Of a DNA stretch of 64,000 nucleotides, positions 8,208 through 16,456 are shown in pieces. The DNA is taken from NCBI RefSeq assembly GCF_020400655.1, contig NZ_JAINRC010000009.1:186001-250000 (forward strand), written 5' to 3'. The position numbers and the translations under genes are program-made. Under the pieces are notes generated by a model, which made no database searches, had not been told where the DNA came from, and saw only the letters and a program-made list of their open reading frames with translations. The stretch comes from Streptomyces spinosus (GTDB lineage: Bacteria > Actinomycetota > Actinomycetes > Streptomycetales > Streptomycetaceae). Every line of letters starts with the position of its first letter. Within the stretch, counting starts at the first letter, position 1.

Positions 8208-10022
8208 ATGAGCACAGCACCACAAGGCCGGGCCCCGTGGTTCGTGCGGCTGCACGACCGGCTGGCGGTCACCGTCGACCAGAGGATCGGCTGGCAGCGG
8301 CTGCCCAAACCCCTCGGTCTGCTGACCCTCGTCGGCCTGCGGGACAACCTGCGCCGCAAGAACCTCTTCGACACCCGCTCCTACCCGTCGTACGACCTGC
8401 CGGACGTCGGCCCCCCGAACGCGCGGTACTCCACGGAGCGCACGGCCGACGGTACCTACAACGACCTGGCCGACCCCCGCATGGGGATGGCCCGTTCGCG
8501 CTTCGGCCGCAACGTGCCACCGGACCGGGCCTTTCCCGACCCCGAGCCGCAGCTGCTCTCCCCGAGCCCCCGCGAGGTGAGCCGGGCCTTGCTGACGCGG
8601 AACGCGTTCGTCCCCGCCGAGTCCGTCAACGCCCTGGTCGCCGCCTGGCTCCAGTTCATGGTCAGGGACTGGGTCAGTCACGGGCAGGGCACCATGGACC
8701 GCCCCTGGCACATCGACCTGACCGACGACGACCCGTGGCCCGCACCACCGATGCTCATCCCGCGGACGATCCCCGACCCCACGCGCCCCGACGGGAGCGA
8801 CGGTCTGCCACCGACCTTCCTCAACGAGAACTCGCCCTGGTGGGACGCGTCCCAGCTGTACGGGAACACCCTGGACGAGCAGCGGTCGCTGCGCACCGGC
8901 CAGGGCGGCAGGCTGCGGGTCCCCGACGGACCGCTGTTCCCCGACGACCCGGACAAGGACCCGGCGGCGATCCCCGGCTTCTGGGTCGGACTGGCCATGA
9001 TGCACCTGGTCTTCCTGCTCGAGCACAACGCGATCTGCGCGGCGTTGCACGACGCCTACCCGACCTGGTCCGACGAGGAGCTCTTCCAGCGGGCACGGCT
9101 CGTCAACGCGGCGCTCATCGCCAAGATCCACACCGTGGAGTGGACCCCCGCCGTCATCAGCCACCCGACGACCGTCACCGCCCTGCACGCCAACTGGTAC
9201 GGCCTGCTGGGCCGGCGCCTGCACAGGCTGCTCGGCCGGGTCAGCGGCAGTGAGGTGCTCAGCGGCATCGTGGGCGGGCGCACGGACCACTTCGGCGTCC
9301 CGTACTCGCTCACCGAGGAGTTCGTCGCCGTCTACCGCATGCACCCCCTCATCCCGGACGACTGGAGCTTCCGGTCGGCAGCCGACGACTCGCTCCTGCA
9401 GGAGGCCGGCTTCCGCGAACTGACGGGGTGGCACGCGTACGAGATCCTCGGCAAGCACACCCTGAGCGACCTGCTCTACTCCTTCGGCACCTCGCACCCG
9501 GGGCTGGTGACCCTGCACAACTACCCCAGGGCCCTCCAGGAGTTCCAGCGGCCCGACGGCAAGCTCATGGACCTCGGGGCCGTCGACATCCTGCGTTCGC
9601 GCGAGGTGGGGGTGCCCCGCTACAACGAGTTCCGGCGCCAGCTCCACCTCCGCCCCGCCGAGGACTTCGACGCCCTCACGGACAACCCCGTCTGGGCCGA
9701 GGAAATGCGCCGCGTCTACGGCGGGGACATCGAGCGCGTCGACCTCTCGGTGGGCCTGTTCGCCGAGTCCCGCCCCGAGGGCTTCGCGTTCAGCGACACC
9801 GCCTTCCGCGTCTTCGTGCTGATGGCCTCCCGCCGCCTCAACAGCGACCGGTTCCTCACCAGGGACTACACCCCGCAGGTGTACACCCCGACCGGCCTGG
9901 ACTGGATCGAGGACAACACCATGACCAGCGTGCTGCTCCGGCACTTCCCTCAGTTGCGGGCGTCCCTGCGGTCGGTGGACAACGCCTTCGCCCCGTGGAC
10001 CGCGGCCGGGAGCCCGCGATGA
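8208..10022 (+). CDS. Animal-type heme peroxidase: cyclooxygenase/alpha-dioxygenase-like fatty-acid oxygenase
   Basis: 604 aa, close to plant alpha-dioxygenases. Cyclooxygenases and alpha-dioxygenases use a heme-generated tyrosyl radical to oxygenate fatty acids. Key residues are visible: a distal His158 in FMVRDWVSH, a WWDASQLYGN segment typical of the family, the helix LLEHNAICAAL, and KIHTVEWTPAV. The motif VYRMHPLIPD (residues 375-384) places a proximal heme-ligand His379 three residues after Tyr376, as in prostaglandin synthase (Tyr385/His388). No signal peptide is seen. It is preceded by GGAAGGAATCCCC and its stop overlaps the phospholipase start (ATGA). I infer oxygenation of fatty acids released by that phospholipase; the substrate and regiochemistry are unknown. 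Confidence 0.88.
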   Translation: MSTAPQGRAPWFVRLHDRLAVTVDQRIGWQRLPKPLGLLTLVGLRDNLRRKNLFDTRSYPSYDLPDVGPPNARYSTERTADGTYNDLADPRMGMARSRFGRNVPPDRAFPDPEPQLLSPSPREVSRALLTRNAFVPAESVNALVAAWLQFMVRDWVSHGQGTMDRPWHIDLTDDDPWPAPPMLIPRTIPDPTRPDGSDGLPPTFLNENSPWWDASQLYGNTLDEQRSLRTGQGGRLRVPDGPLFPDDPDKDPAAIPGFWVGLAMMHLVFLLEHNAICAALHDAYPTWSDEELFQRARLVNAALIAKIHTVEWTPAVISHPTTVTALHANWYGLLGRRLHRLLGRVSGSEVLSGIVGGRTDHFGVPYSLTEEFVAVYRMHPLIPDDWSFRSAADDSLLQEAGFRELTGWHAYEILGKHTLSDLLYSFGTSHPGLVTLHNYPRALQEFQRPDGKLMDLGAVDILRSREVGVPRYNEFRRQLHLRPAEDFDALTDNPVWAEEMRRVYGGDIERVDLSVGLFAESRPEGFAFSDTAFRVFVLMASRRLNSDRFLTRDYTPQVYTPTGLDWIEDNTMTSVLLRHFPQLRASLRSVDNAFAPWTAAGSPR

Positions 10023-13003
10023 GACACGAGGCGGACGAGGACGCATCGCGCGTCCCGCAGGCCCCATCGCGGGACGAGGGCCCCGGCACGCTGTCGCCCG
10101 TGCGCGCCTGCGCGCTGGCCGTCGTGGCCGTCGCCGTCGCCGGCGCGGGGCTGTGGATCCGCCACCTCGCGCCCACGGTCGACGACGTGGGACTGCAACT
10201 GGCCGGGGGCGCGCGTGCGGCACACACCGTCGTCGGCGACCGGACGGCCGACTTCCGTACGGCACTGACGGCCGACTTCGTCCTCATCGGGGCGTACACC
10301 GCCGGCACGGTGCTCGTGTTCTGGCTCAGCAGCCGCACCATAGCGGTGCGCATGAGACACCGCTGCCTGGTCGTGTACGGGATCGGCGCGGCCGTCGCGG
10401 CGTGCGTGTGCGCCGTGACCGAGAAACTGCTGCTCCTCCACGGGCTCGGCGGCGCGGACTGGGCGTTCGCGTGGGCGGCGGGCTTCGCGACGGTCAAGTG
10501 GCTGCTGCTCGTCCTCACCGTGCCGGTCGCCGCGGTCCTCGTCGTGCTCGTCCTCAAACGGGCCGCGCTCCACGGCCGTGCCCGGAGCCGGTTCGACAGG
10601 GAGCGCGCACGCCGCCGGCCATGTGTCTGCGGGAACGGGCACCTGGGCGACACGACCCACTCCGGGCCCGACGTCGTCCCGCCCTGGCCCGTGATGGTGT
10701 GGGGCCGGACGCGCTGGCCGGGGGCGGCCCGCGGTGACTCCTCCCGTACCGGGGAGACGCGTTCCCGGGAGACGCGATGGGAGAACGGCAGCCGGGTGCC
10801 GCCCGGCCGGGAACAGGGCGGCCTCGGCTTCTGCGTCTCGGGCGGCGGGATCCGCTCGGCCTGCGTGACCCTCGGCGCGCTGCAGGCGCTGCGCCCCCAG
10901 CTGCGCCGGGCCCGGTACCTGGTCTCGGTCTCCGGCGGCGGCTACACCGCGGGCGCCCTGCAACTGGCGCTGGCCGGGACGGACCGACGCGGGGGCAGCG
11001 ACCGGTACCGGACCCGTACCCGCGACGTCTTCATGCCCGGCACACCGGAAGAGGACCACACCCGCCGGCACTCCAAGTACGTCGCGGAGGGCACCGGCCA
11101 GTGGCTGGCCGCCATCGGGACCGTCCTGCGGGGCCTGCTGGCCTCCCTGGGACTGCTCACCGCGGCCCTGCTGGTCCTGGGGCTGGCCCTGAGCTGGGGC
11201 TACCACCTCGTCCCGCTGGCGGACCCGGACCGGCTCCCGGGCTTCAGGGCGCCCGCGCTGTGGGCCGTCCTGGCCCTCCTGTGCGGCGCGGCCGTGTTCT
11301 GGTTCCTCTGGCTGGTGTCCCTGTTCCTCGCCGTCCCGTTCCTGTCGGGCGTGCTCAAGAAGGCCTTCCTCACGTTCGTGGTGGCGGGCCTGCTGCTGGC
11401 CGTCGTGGTGGTGATCCTCCCCGCGCTGGAGTGGGCGACGGCGCGTCTGTGGACCCTCCACGGCCCGGGGACCGCGGTGAGCGGCGGAGTCGTGGGGCTG
11501 CTCACCTACCTGACCGTGCTGGCCGGCACCGGCTGGCGGCGCGTGGAGTCCACCGAACGCACCGTCCGCTCCGCCAAGCGCGCACGGCTGGTGCGCGCCG
11601 TGCCCATTGTCGGCAGGTACCTGATGGTGTGGGTGGTTCTCACCGTGGTGGCGGTGGCCTCCCTGCTCGTCCTGGGCGGGGCGATCCACGCCGGGCGGAC
11701 CTGGCCCGTGGCGGTCCAGATCGGCCTCCCCGTCGTCCTGTGCACGGTCGCGCTGAGCCTCGACCAGACGTGGACGAGTCTCCACCCCTTCTACCGGGCC
11801 CGGCTGGCCACGGCCTTCGCCGTCCGCCGCGAGACCGACGAGGACGGCGAACAGCTGGCGGTCCCCTACGACTTCGACGAGCCGACCCCGCTCGCCTGCT
11901 ACGGCCGGCGGCACTCCGGCTTCCCCCAGGTCGTCTTCGCGGCGGCGGCCAACCTCTCCGGCGACGACCGCACACCGCCGGGGCGGCACGCGGTGTCGTT
12001 CACGCTGTCGTACGACTACGTCGGCGGTCCGGACGTCGGGTACGCCCGGACGGACGTCCTGTGGGAGCGCGTCGGACCCGTCATCCGCAAGGACCTGACC
12101 GTCGAGTCGGCCGTCGCCGTCTCCGGTGCGGCCTTCGCCTCGGCCATGGGACGTCAGGCACGCGCGTTCCAGACGCTGTTCGCGCTCTCCAACGCCCGGC
12201 TCGGCACCTGGCTGCCCAACCCCGGTGTGCTGGGCGCCCTGTGGGACGAGCACGCCGACTGGGGGCTGCCCCCGATGCCCGGCATCCGTCGCCTGCCGTA
12301 CCTGCTGCGGGAAGTGTGCGGCCGCTACCCGCTGGACGACCGGATGCTGCTGGTCACGGACGGCGGGCACTACGAGAACCTCGGCCTGGTCGAACTGCTC
12401 CGGCACGGCGTCGACACCGCCGTGTGCGTGGACGCCAGCGGGGGCTCCGGCGCCTTCGCCCCCGCTCTCGGCGAGGCCATGGCGCTGGCCAAGGAGGAAC
12501 TCGGGGTCGAGATCAGGATCGCGCGCGAGGACTGGCAGAAGCTCGTCCCCGGCAGCGCGCCTCCCCTCACCCCGCAGCCGCCCCAGCCGCCGCAGCCGGG
12601 CCAGCCGGCACAGGCACCCCCGCCGAACCCACTGGCCGCCCTCGACCTGCGGCTCTCGGCCGACGCGGTGGTCGTGGGCGAGATCGTCTATCCGCGGCCG
12701 CGGGTGGACGAACACGGCCGGAGACTGGGGACGAAGGGACAGCTGATCGTCGCCCGGGCCACGCTGACCCCCGACATGCCCTACGCACTCCTCGCGTACG
12801 CCCAGGCCAACCACGCGTTTCCCCACGACGGCACCAGCGACCAGTGGTTCGACAGCCGGCGCTTCGACGCCTACCAGGCACTCGGCCACTGGATCGGTGA
12901 GCGGGTCGCGAAACTGCTGCCGGCCGAGAGCTGCCCGCCCCGGCCCGGATACGGGGGTGACGGAAGTCCGCGCGCGCGCCGCCCGGCGGGAACCGGTGCG
13001 TGA
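10019..13003 (+). CDS. Patatin-like phospholipase with the catalytic domain split by a multi-pass membrane region
   Basis: 994 aa; ATG overlaps the upstream stop (ATGA). The N-terminus has about four membrane segments (residues ~25-190) and a CVCGNGH stretch. The patatin signatures follow: oxyanion hole SGGGIRSAC (Gly275-277), nucleophile Ser305 in SVSGGGYTAG, and the catalytic Asp781 in DGGHYENLGL. About 475 residues with roughly six hydrophobic segments lie between the dyad members, far more than in ordinary patatins. A Pro-rich linker (~residues 850-870) precedes a C-terminal tail. Patatins hydrolyse acyl esters of phospholipids, so this protein could release fatty acids at the membrane for the adjacent oxygenase. 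Function is inferred from motifs and context. Confidence 0.88.
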   Translation: MRHEADEDASRVPQAPSRDEGPGTLSPVRACALAVVAVAVAGAGLWIRHLAPTVDDVGLQLAGGARAAHTVVGDRTADFRTALTADFVLIGAYTAGTVLVFWLSSRTIAVRMRHRCLVVYGIGAAVAACVCAVTEKLLLLHGLGGADWAFAWAAGFATVKWLLLVLTVPVAAVLVVLVLKRAALHGRARSRFDRERARRRPCVCGNGHLGDTTHSGPDVVPPWPVMVWGRTRWPGAARGDSSRTGETRSRETRWENGSRVPPGREQGGLGFCVSGGGIRSACVTLGALQALRPQLRRARYLVSVSGGGYTAGALQLALAGTDRRGGSDRYRTRTRDVFMPGTPEEDHTRRHSKYVAEGTGQWLAAIGTVLRGLLASLGLLTAALLVLGLALSWGYHLVPLADPDRLPGFRAPALWAVLALLCGAAVFWFLWLVSLFLAVPFLSGVLKKAFLTFVVAGLLLAVVVVILPALEWATARLWTLHGPGTAVSGGVVGLLTYLTVLAGTGWRRVESTERTVRSAKRARLVRAVPIVGRYLMVWVVLTVVAVASLLVLGGAIHAGRTWPVAVQIGLPVVLCTVALSLDQTWTSLHPFYRARLATAFAVRRETDEDGEQLAVPYDFDEPTPLACYGRRHSGFPQVVFAAAANLSGDDRTPPGRHAVSFTLSYDYVGGPDVGYARTDVLWERVGPVIRKDLTVESAVAVSGAAFASAMGRQARAFQTLFALSNARLGTWLPNPGVLGALWDEHADWGLPPMPGIRRLPYLLREVCGRYPLDDRMLLVTDGGHYENLGLVELLRHGVDTAVCVDASGGSGAFAPALGEAMALAKEELGVEIRIAREDWQKLVPGSAPPLTPQPPQPPQPGQPAQAPPPNPLAALDLRLSADAVVVGEIVYPRPRVDEHGRRLGTKGQLIVARATLTPDMPYALLAYAQANHAFPHDGTSDQWFDSRRFDAYQALGHWIGERVAKLLPAESCPPRPGYGGDGSPRARRPAGTGA

Positions 13004-13231
13004 GGAGAGGGTGGGCGTAAGAGGTGCCCTGAGCGGGGCGGTTCCGTGGTCTGCCGCGACGGCCTGGCGGCTGGCGGGCAGTGCGCGGTGGGGGCTGGCT
13101 GCAATGACCGCGCCGCGGTCGCGTTCCTAGCGTTGACGCGTCGGCCGATCCGGCCGGACCCGGGCCCGCCCCGCCGGGCCGACAACCGGTCGAACCCCCT
13201 TCGAGAACGCCTCTGAGAACGGGAAACGCAC

Positions 13232-13633
13232 GTGAGAGCTGTCTGCACCGTCTTCGTGGGAACCCAGCCCATGGTGGTGAGCGTCGCCGGAGAACTGGAC
13301 ATCGCCACCGCCGTCCACACCGACGCCATCCTCACCGCCGCGACCAGCGGCACGCATCCCGAGGTCGTCATAGACCTGAGACAGGTGACCTTCCTGGACT
13401 GTGCGGGAGTGCGCCCCCTGGCAGCCGCCGCGCGCCGGGTCCACGAGGCGGGGGGCTCGCTGACCCTGCTGGCCGGTCACCCCATGGTCGTCAGGGTTCT
13501 GCGCTTCAACAACCTGATTCCCGACGGAACGCTGCCGGCCGGGGACGCCGAGCCGGCCCGGCACCTGCCCGCGTACCCGATCGCGGTGCACCACTGCGAC
13601 GACCGCTGTCGTGCGCCGGCCAGGGAACGCTGA
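13232..13633 (+). CDS. STAS-domain anti-sigma factor antagonist-like protein
   Basis: 133 aa from GTG. The STAS fold is clear: SVAGELDIATA, EVVIDLRQVTFLDCAGVRPL, LLAGHPMVVRVL. In SpoIIAA-type antagonists the segment after the conserved Asp is D-S, and the Ser is phosphorylated by the partner kinase. Here it is D-C-A-G, so the canonical phosphosite is absent and the protein may be constitutively active or regulated otherwise. The C-terminal ~25 residues (HHCDDRCRAPARER) are unusual. It lies 19 bp tail-to-tail from the histidine kinase gene and near two SpoIIE-type phosphatases that could belong to the same switch. Confidence 0.85.
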   Translation: MRAVCTVFVGTQPMVVSVAGELDIATAVHTDAILTAATSGTHPEVVIDLRQVTFLDCAGVRPLAAAARRVHEAGGSLTLLAGHPMVVRVLRFNNLIPDGTLPAGDAEPARHLPAYPIAVHHCDDRCRAPARER

Positions 13634-13651
13634 CGCAACCACTCGCGTTCG

Positions 13652-15076
13652 TCAGGTCAGGGGAAGGCGCGCCGTGAGGGTCGTCCCGTGACCGCTCGGG
13701 CTGTGGAGGGTGAGCGTCCCGCCCAGGGCCCCGACGCGGTCGGTCAGGCCCACCAGTCCCGAGCCCTGCCCCGGAACGGCCCCTCCCACTCCGTCGTCGT
13801 GCACGGACAGCCGCAGGACGTCGTCGCCGGCGTGCGCACGGACGCGAACGCAGGACGCGCGGGCGTGCTTGGCGGTGTTGGCCAGTGCCTCCGAGACGAC
13901 GTAGTAGGCCGCCACCTCGACCGGCTCGGGCAGCCGGCGGGGGACGTGGACGTCGAGTTCCACCGGTACGAGGGAGCGGCGAGCCAGGGCCCGGAGCGCG
14001 GGCGGCAGCCCGCCCTCGGACAGGATGGCCGGGTGGATGCCGCGGGCGAGCTCGCGCAGGTCGTCGAGCGCTGCCAGCAGCGTCTCGCCGACCCGGACCA
14101 CCCGGGCCTTCAGCTCCGGTTGATCCACCGGGACGGCGTTCTGGGCGGCCCGCAGTTCCAGCACCAGGGAGACCAGCCGCTGCTGGGTGCCGTCGTGCAG
14201 GTCACGTTCGATGCGGCGCCGGGCCTGGTCGGCGGCGGCGAGGATCCTGGACCGGGAGGTGGACAGTTCGGCATGGCTCTCCTCCAGCGATTCGGCCATC
14301 CTGTTGAAGCTGCGCTCCAGCACGCCGATCTCACCGGCCCCCGTCTCCGGTGTGCGGGCGGCCAGGTCGCCGCCCGCGAGCCGGCCGGCCATGGCGGCAG
14401 CCCGTCGCACGGGACGCACGACCCCCCGGGTGACGTAGGCCGCGAACCCGACGACGAGCACGACCGATCCCGTCAGACTTCCGATGGTCGCGACGACCGC
14501 CTGGTCGGCGACCGCGGCGGCGCGCGCCTCCCGGGTCGCGGCGAGCGTCCGTTCGGTGACCACGATGCGGTGGCACTCGGTCCGTATCGCCTCGACGCGC
14601 CGGTCGAGTTCCGCGCCCACGGCCGTGGGCCCCTTCGTCCGCAGGAGGTGGTTCACGACGTCGGCCAGGGGCATGGAGTACTCCTTGCCGACGTACGCGA
14701 AGCCCGCGTGGCGGACCTGCTCCGTCCTGATCCGCTGGGCGGAGTCGGCGAGGCGTGTCAGCGTCTCGATCTCCTTGGGCAAGGCGGCCTGGGCCGCCTG
14801 CCAGCGCTTGACGAACCGTGTGTGGCCGGTCCGTTCGTAGCCGCGCAGGTCCGTCTGGAGACTGACGACGCTGTGCCGCACCTGGTTGGCCGCCAGCAGC
14901 AGGTCCTGGGATCGCTGGGCGAGCCGCTGTGAGGCGCGCAGATCGACGCTCGAGCGGAACAGGATGGCGAAGGCCAGGCTGATGAGGAGCACGAGGAGGC
15001 CACTGGCGACGACCACGCGGCGCGCGAGATCACCGGCCACGACGGTTCCCCGGGCACGGGAGGCGAGCGGACGCAC
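13652..15076 (-). CDS. NarL/DesK-class sensor histidine kinase
   Basis: 474 aa from the GTG at 15076, chosen for the AGGGAGG seven nt upstream; the frame extends further 5' but that part is antisense to the regulator gene. Layout: TM1 (VVVASGLLVLLISLAFAILF), an extracellular CHASE3-like helical region with LQTDLRGYERTGH, TM2 (~residues 155-180), HAMP, the HisKA_3 phospho-His in RIERDLHDGTQQRL, then HATPase motifs EALANTAKHA, DDGVGG and GSGLVGLTDRV. It senses an unknown signal and phosphorylates the divergent regulator at 15150, 73 bp away. Confidence 0.92.
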   Translation of the reverse strand: MRPLASRARGTVVAGDLARRVVVASGLLVLLISLAFAILFRSSVDLRASQRLAQRSQDLLLAANQVRHSVVSLQTDLRGYERTGHTRFVKRWQAAQAALPKEIETLTRLADSAQRIRTEQVRHAGFAYVGKEYSMPLADVVNHLLRTKGPTAVGAELDRRVEAIRTECHRIVVTERTLAATREARAAAVADQAVVATIGSLTGSVVLVVGFAAYVTRGVVRPVRRAAAMAGRLAGGDLAARTPETGAGEIGVLERSFNRMAESLEESHAELSTSRSRILAAADQARRRIERDLHDGTQQRLVSLVLELRAAQNAVPVDQPELKARVVRVGETLLAALDDLRELARGIHPAILSEGGLPPALRALARRSLVPVELDVHVPRRLPEPVEVAAYYVVSEALANTAKHARASCVRVRAHAGDDVLRLSVHDDGVGGAVPGQGSGLVGLTDRVGALGGTLTLHSPSGHGTTLTARLPLT

Positions 15077-15149
15077 GTTTCCTCCCTGTTGTGAAACAGG
15101 TTTTCGCGAGGGCCCCGGGCAGATGCCCGCCGGACGGGACCCAAGGACA

Positions 15150-15872
15150 ATGGCGGATATGAGGCCAGGAGGCTCGGCGTCCCGCCCCGGGAACGATCCG
15201 AGCCGCGACGGAGGGGCCGGGACGGAGCTGAGGGTCGCCCTGGCCGAGGACGATGTGCTGTTCCGCGCGGGACTGGCCGGCCTGCTCCAGGACGCGGGCT
15301 GCGTGGTGGTGGGGCAGACCGCCGATGCCGTCCAGCTGCTCGAAGTCGTCAGGGCGGCGAGGCCGGACCTCGTCGTGACCGACATCCGGATGCCGCCCGG
15401 GCAGGCCACCGAAGGGCTGGACGCGGCCCGCACCATCCGGCAGGAGTTCCCCGACGTGGGCATCCTGGTCCTGTCGGCGTACGCCGAGGTCGACCGGGCG
15501 CTGGAACTCCTGGAGAGCGGTCACGGTGTCGGTTACCTGCTCAAGAGCCGGGTGGGCGATGTGCGGGACTTCCTGGAGGCGATGCACCGGGTCGCCAGGG
15601 GCGGGTCAGTGGTGGATCCCGCACTGGTGCGGGAACTGGTGTCCGCCCGTCGCAGGGAGGATCCGCTGGCGATCCTCAGCGCGCGGGAGCGCGAAGTACT
15701 GGAACTGATGGCCGAGGGCCGTTCCAATGCCGGCATCGCCCGTCGTCTGTGGGTCACCGAGGGAACGGTGGAGAAACATGTGCGCAGTATCCTCACGAAG
15801 CTGAACCTGCCGGAGACCGACGACGATCACCGCCGTGTCCGGGCCGTCATCACCTTTCTGGAGGCTCGATGA
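15150..15872 (+). CDS. NarL/LuxR-family response regulator
   Basis: 240 aa; ATG at 15150 with AAGGA upstream (a second ATG at 15159 is possible). The receiver domain has the acidic pocket (LAEDD), phosphoacceptor Asp in VVTDIRMPPG, and the Lys in YLLKSRVGD. The C-terminal LuxR helix-turn-helix is LSAREREVLELMAEG followed by NAGIARRLWVTEGTVEKHV. It probably activates or represses genes in response to the adjacent divergent kinase. Its last 23 bp overlap the end of the convergent receiver gene. Confidence 0.93.
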   Translation: MADMRPGGSASRPGNDPSRDGGAGTELRVALAEDDVLFRAGLAGLLQDAGCVVVGQTADAVQLLEVVRAARPDLVVTDIRMPPGQATEGLDAARTIRQEFPDVGILVLSAYAEVDRALELLESGHGVGYLLKSRVGDVRDFLEAMHRVARGGSVVDPALVRELVSARRREDPLAILSAREREVLELMAEGRSNAGIARRLWVTEGTVEKHVRSILTKLNLPETDDDHRRVRAVITFLEAR

Positions 15873-16257
15873 CCGAGCCGCCCCGGTGATGGCCGTCCTC
15901 CTGGGTGAGCAGAGTCCGAATGGCGTCGCCTGACAGAGCGGCTTTCGCGAGGAATCCGACCGCCGGGCTCTGCCGGACCAACTCACCATAGTCCTCCTCC
16001 GCATGCTGGGAGACAAGGACGACCGGGGGAGGGGAGGGGCCCGTCTCGCAGTGCAGCCGGCGGGTCAACTCCACGCCGCTTTCGGCACCCAGGTCGATGT
16101 CCACCAGCACCACGTCCGGCCGCAGCAGCGCGATCTGCCGCACGGCCCGCGCGATGTCGGACGCCACGCCCACGACGGTGACGCCCTCTTCCCCGAGCAG
16201 GCGGCGAGCGGCTTCGAGGAAGTGGGGGCTGTCATCGACGATCACGCAACGCAGCAT
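15850..16257 (-). CDS. Stand-alone response-regulator receiver protein
   Basis: 135 aa from the ATG at 16257. It has a receiver domain only: CVIVDDS acidic pocket, phosphoacceptor Asp in VVLVDIDLGAESG, SQHAEED in place of the usual Ser/Thr switch, and the Lys in GFLAKAALS. No output domain follows, only a short Gly/Pro-rich tail. It may act by protein contact or as a phosphate sink for the kinase at 13652-15076. The tail-to-tail overlap with the regulator gene could give antisense coupling. Confidence 0.88.
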   Translation of the reverse strand: MLRCVIVDDSPHFLEAARRLLGEEGVTVVGVASDIARAVRQIALLRPDVVLVDIDLGAESGVELTRRLHCETGPSPPPVVLVSQHAEEDYGELVRQSPAVGFLAKAALSGDAIRTLLTQEDGHHRGGSVIEPPER

Positions 16258-16456
16258 GTCCCCAGCATCCTCCGCGGCAACCCGGCCGGCATTCCCGCTA
16301 GCCGGAGGACTCGACGTCCGAATTCCGTAATGAAAGGAACGGGCGCGTGACATTGACGCGGGCGTACCCGGTCCCGCACATTGGAAATCCGCCTTACGGA
16401 AATGCATTTTCGGAATGCGGCAAGAATGTGACTAGATTGCGGTAAGAGGGCCCTTC

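Noticed and set aside
9950..12889. Long minus-strand frame opposite the patatin gene
   Set aside because: Shadow frame; Arg/Gly/Pro/Gln-rich, no ribosome site and no recognisable domain, while the plus strand has clear catalytic motifs.
15077..15463. N-terminal extension of the histidine kinase
   Set aside because: The open frame upstream of 15076 is Ser/Pro-rich antisense to the regulator gene, and the ribosome site and membrane helix support the GTG at 15076.
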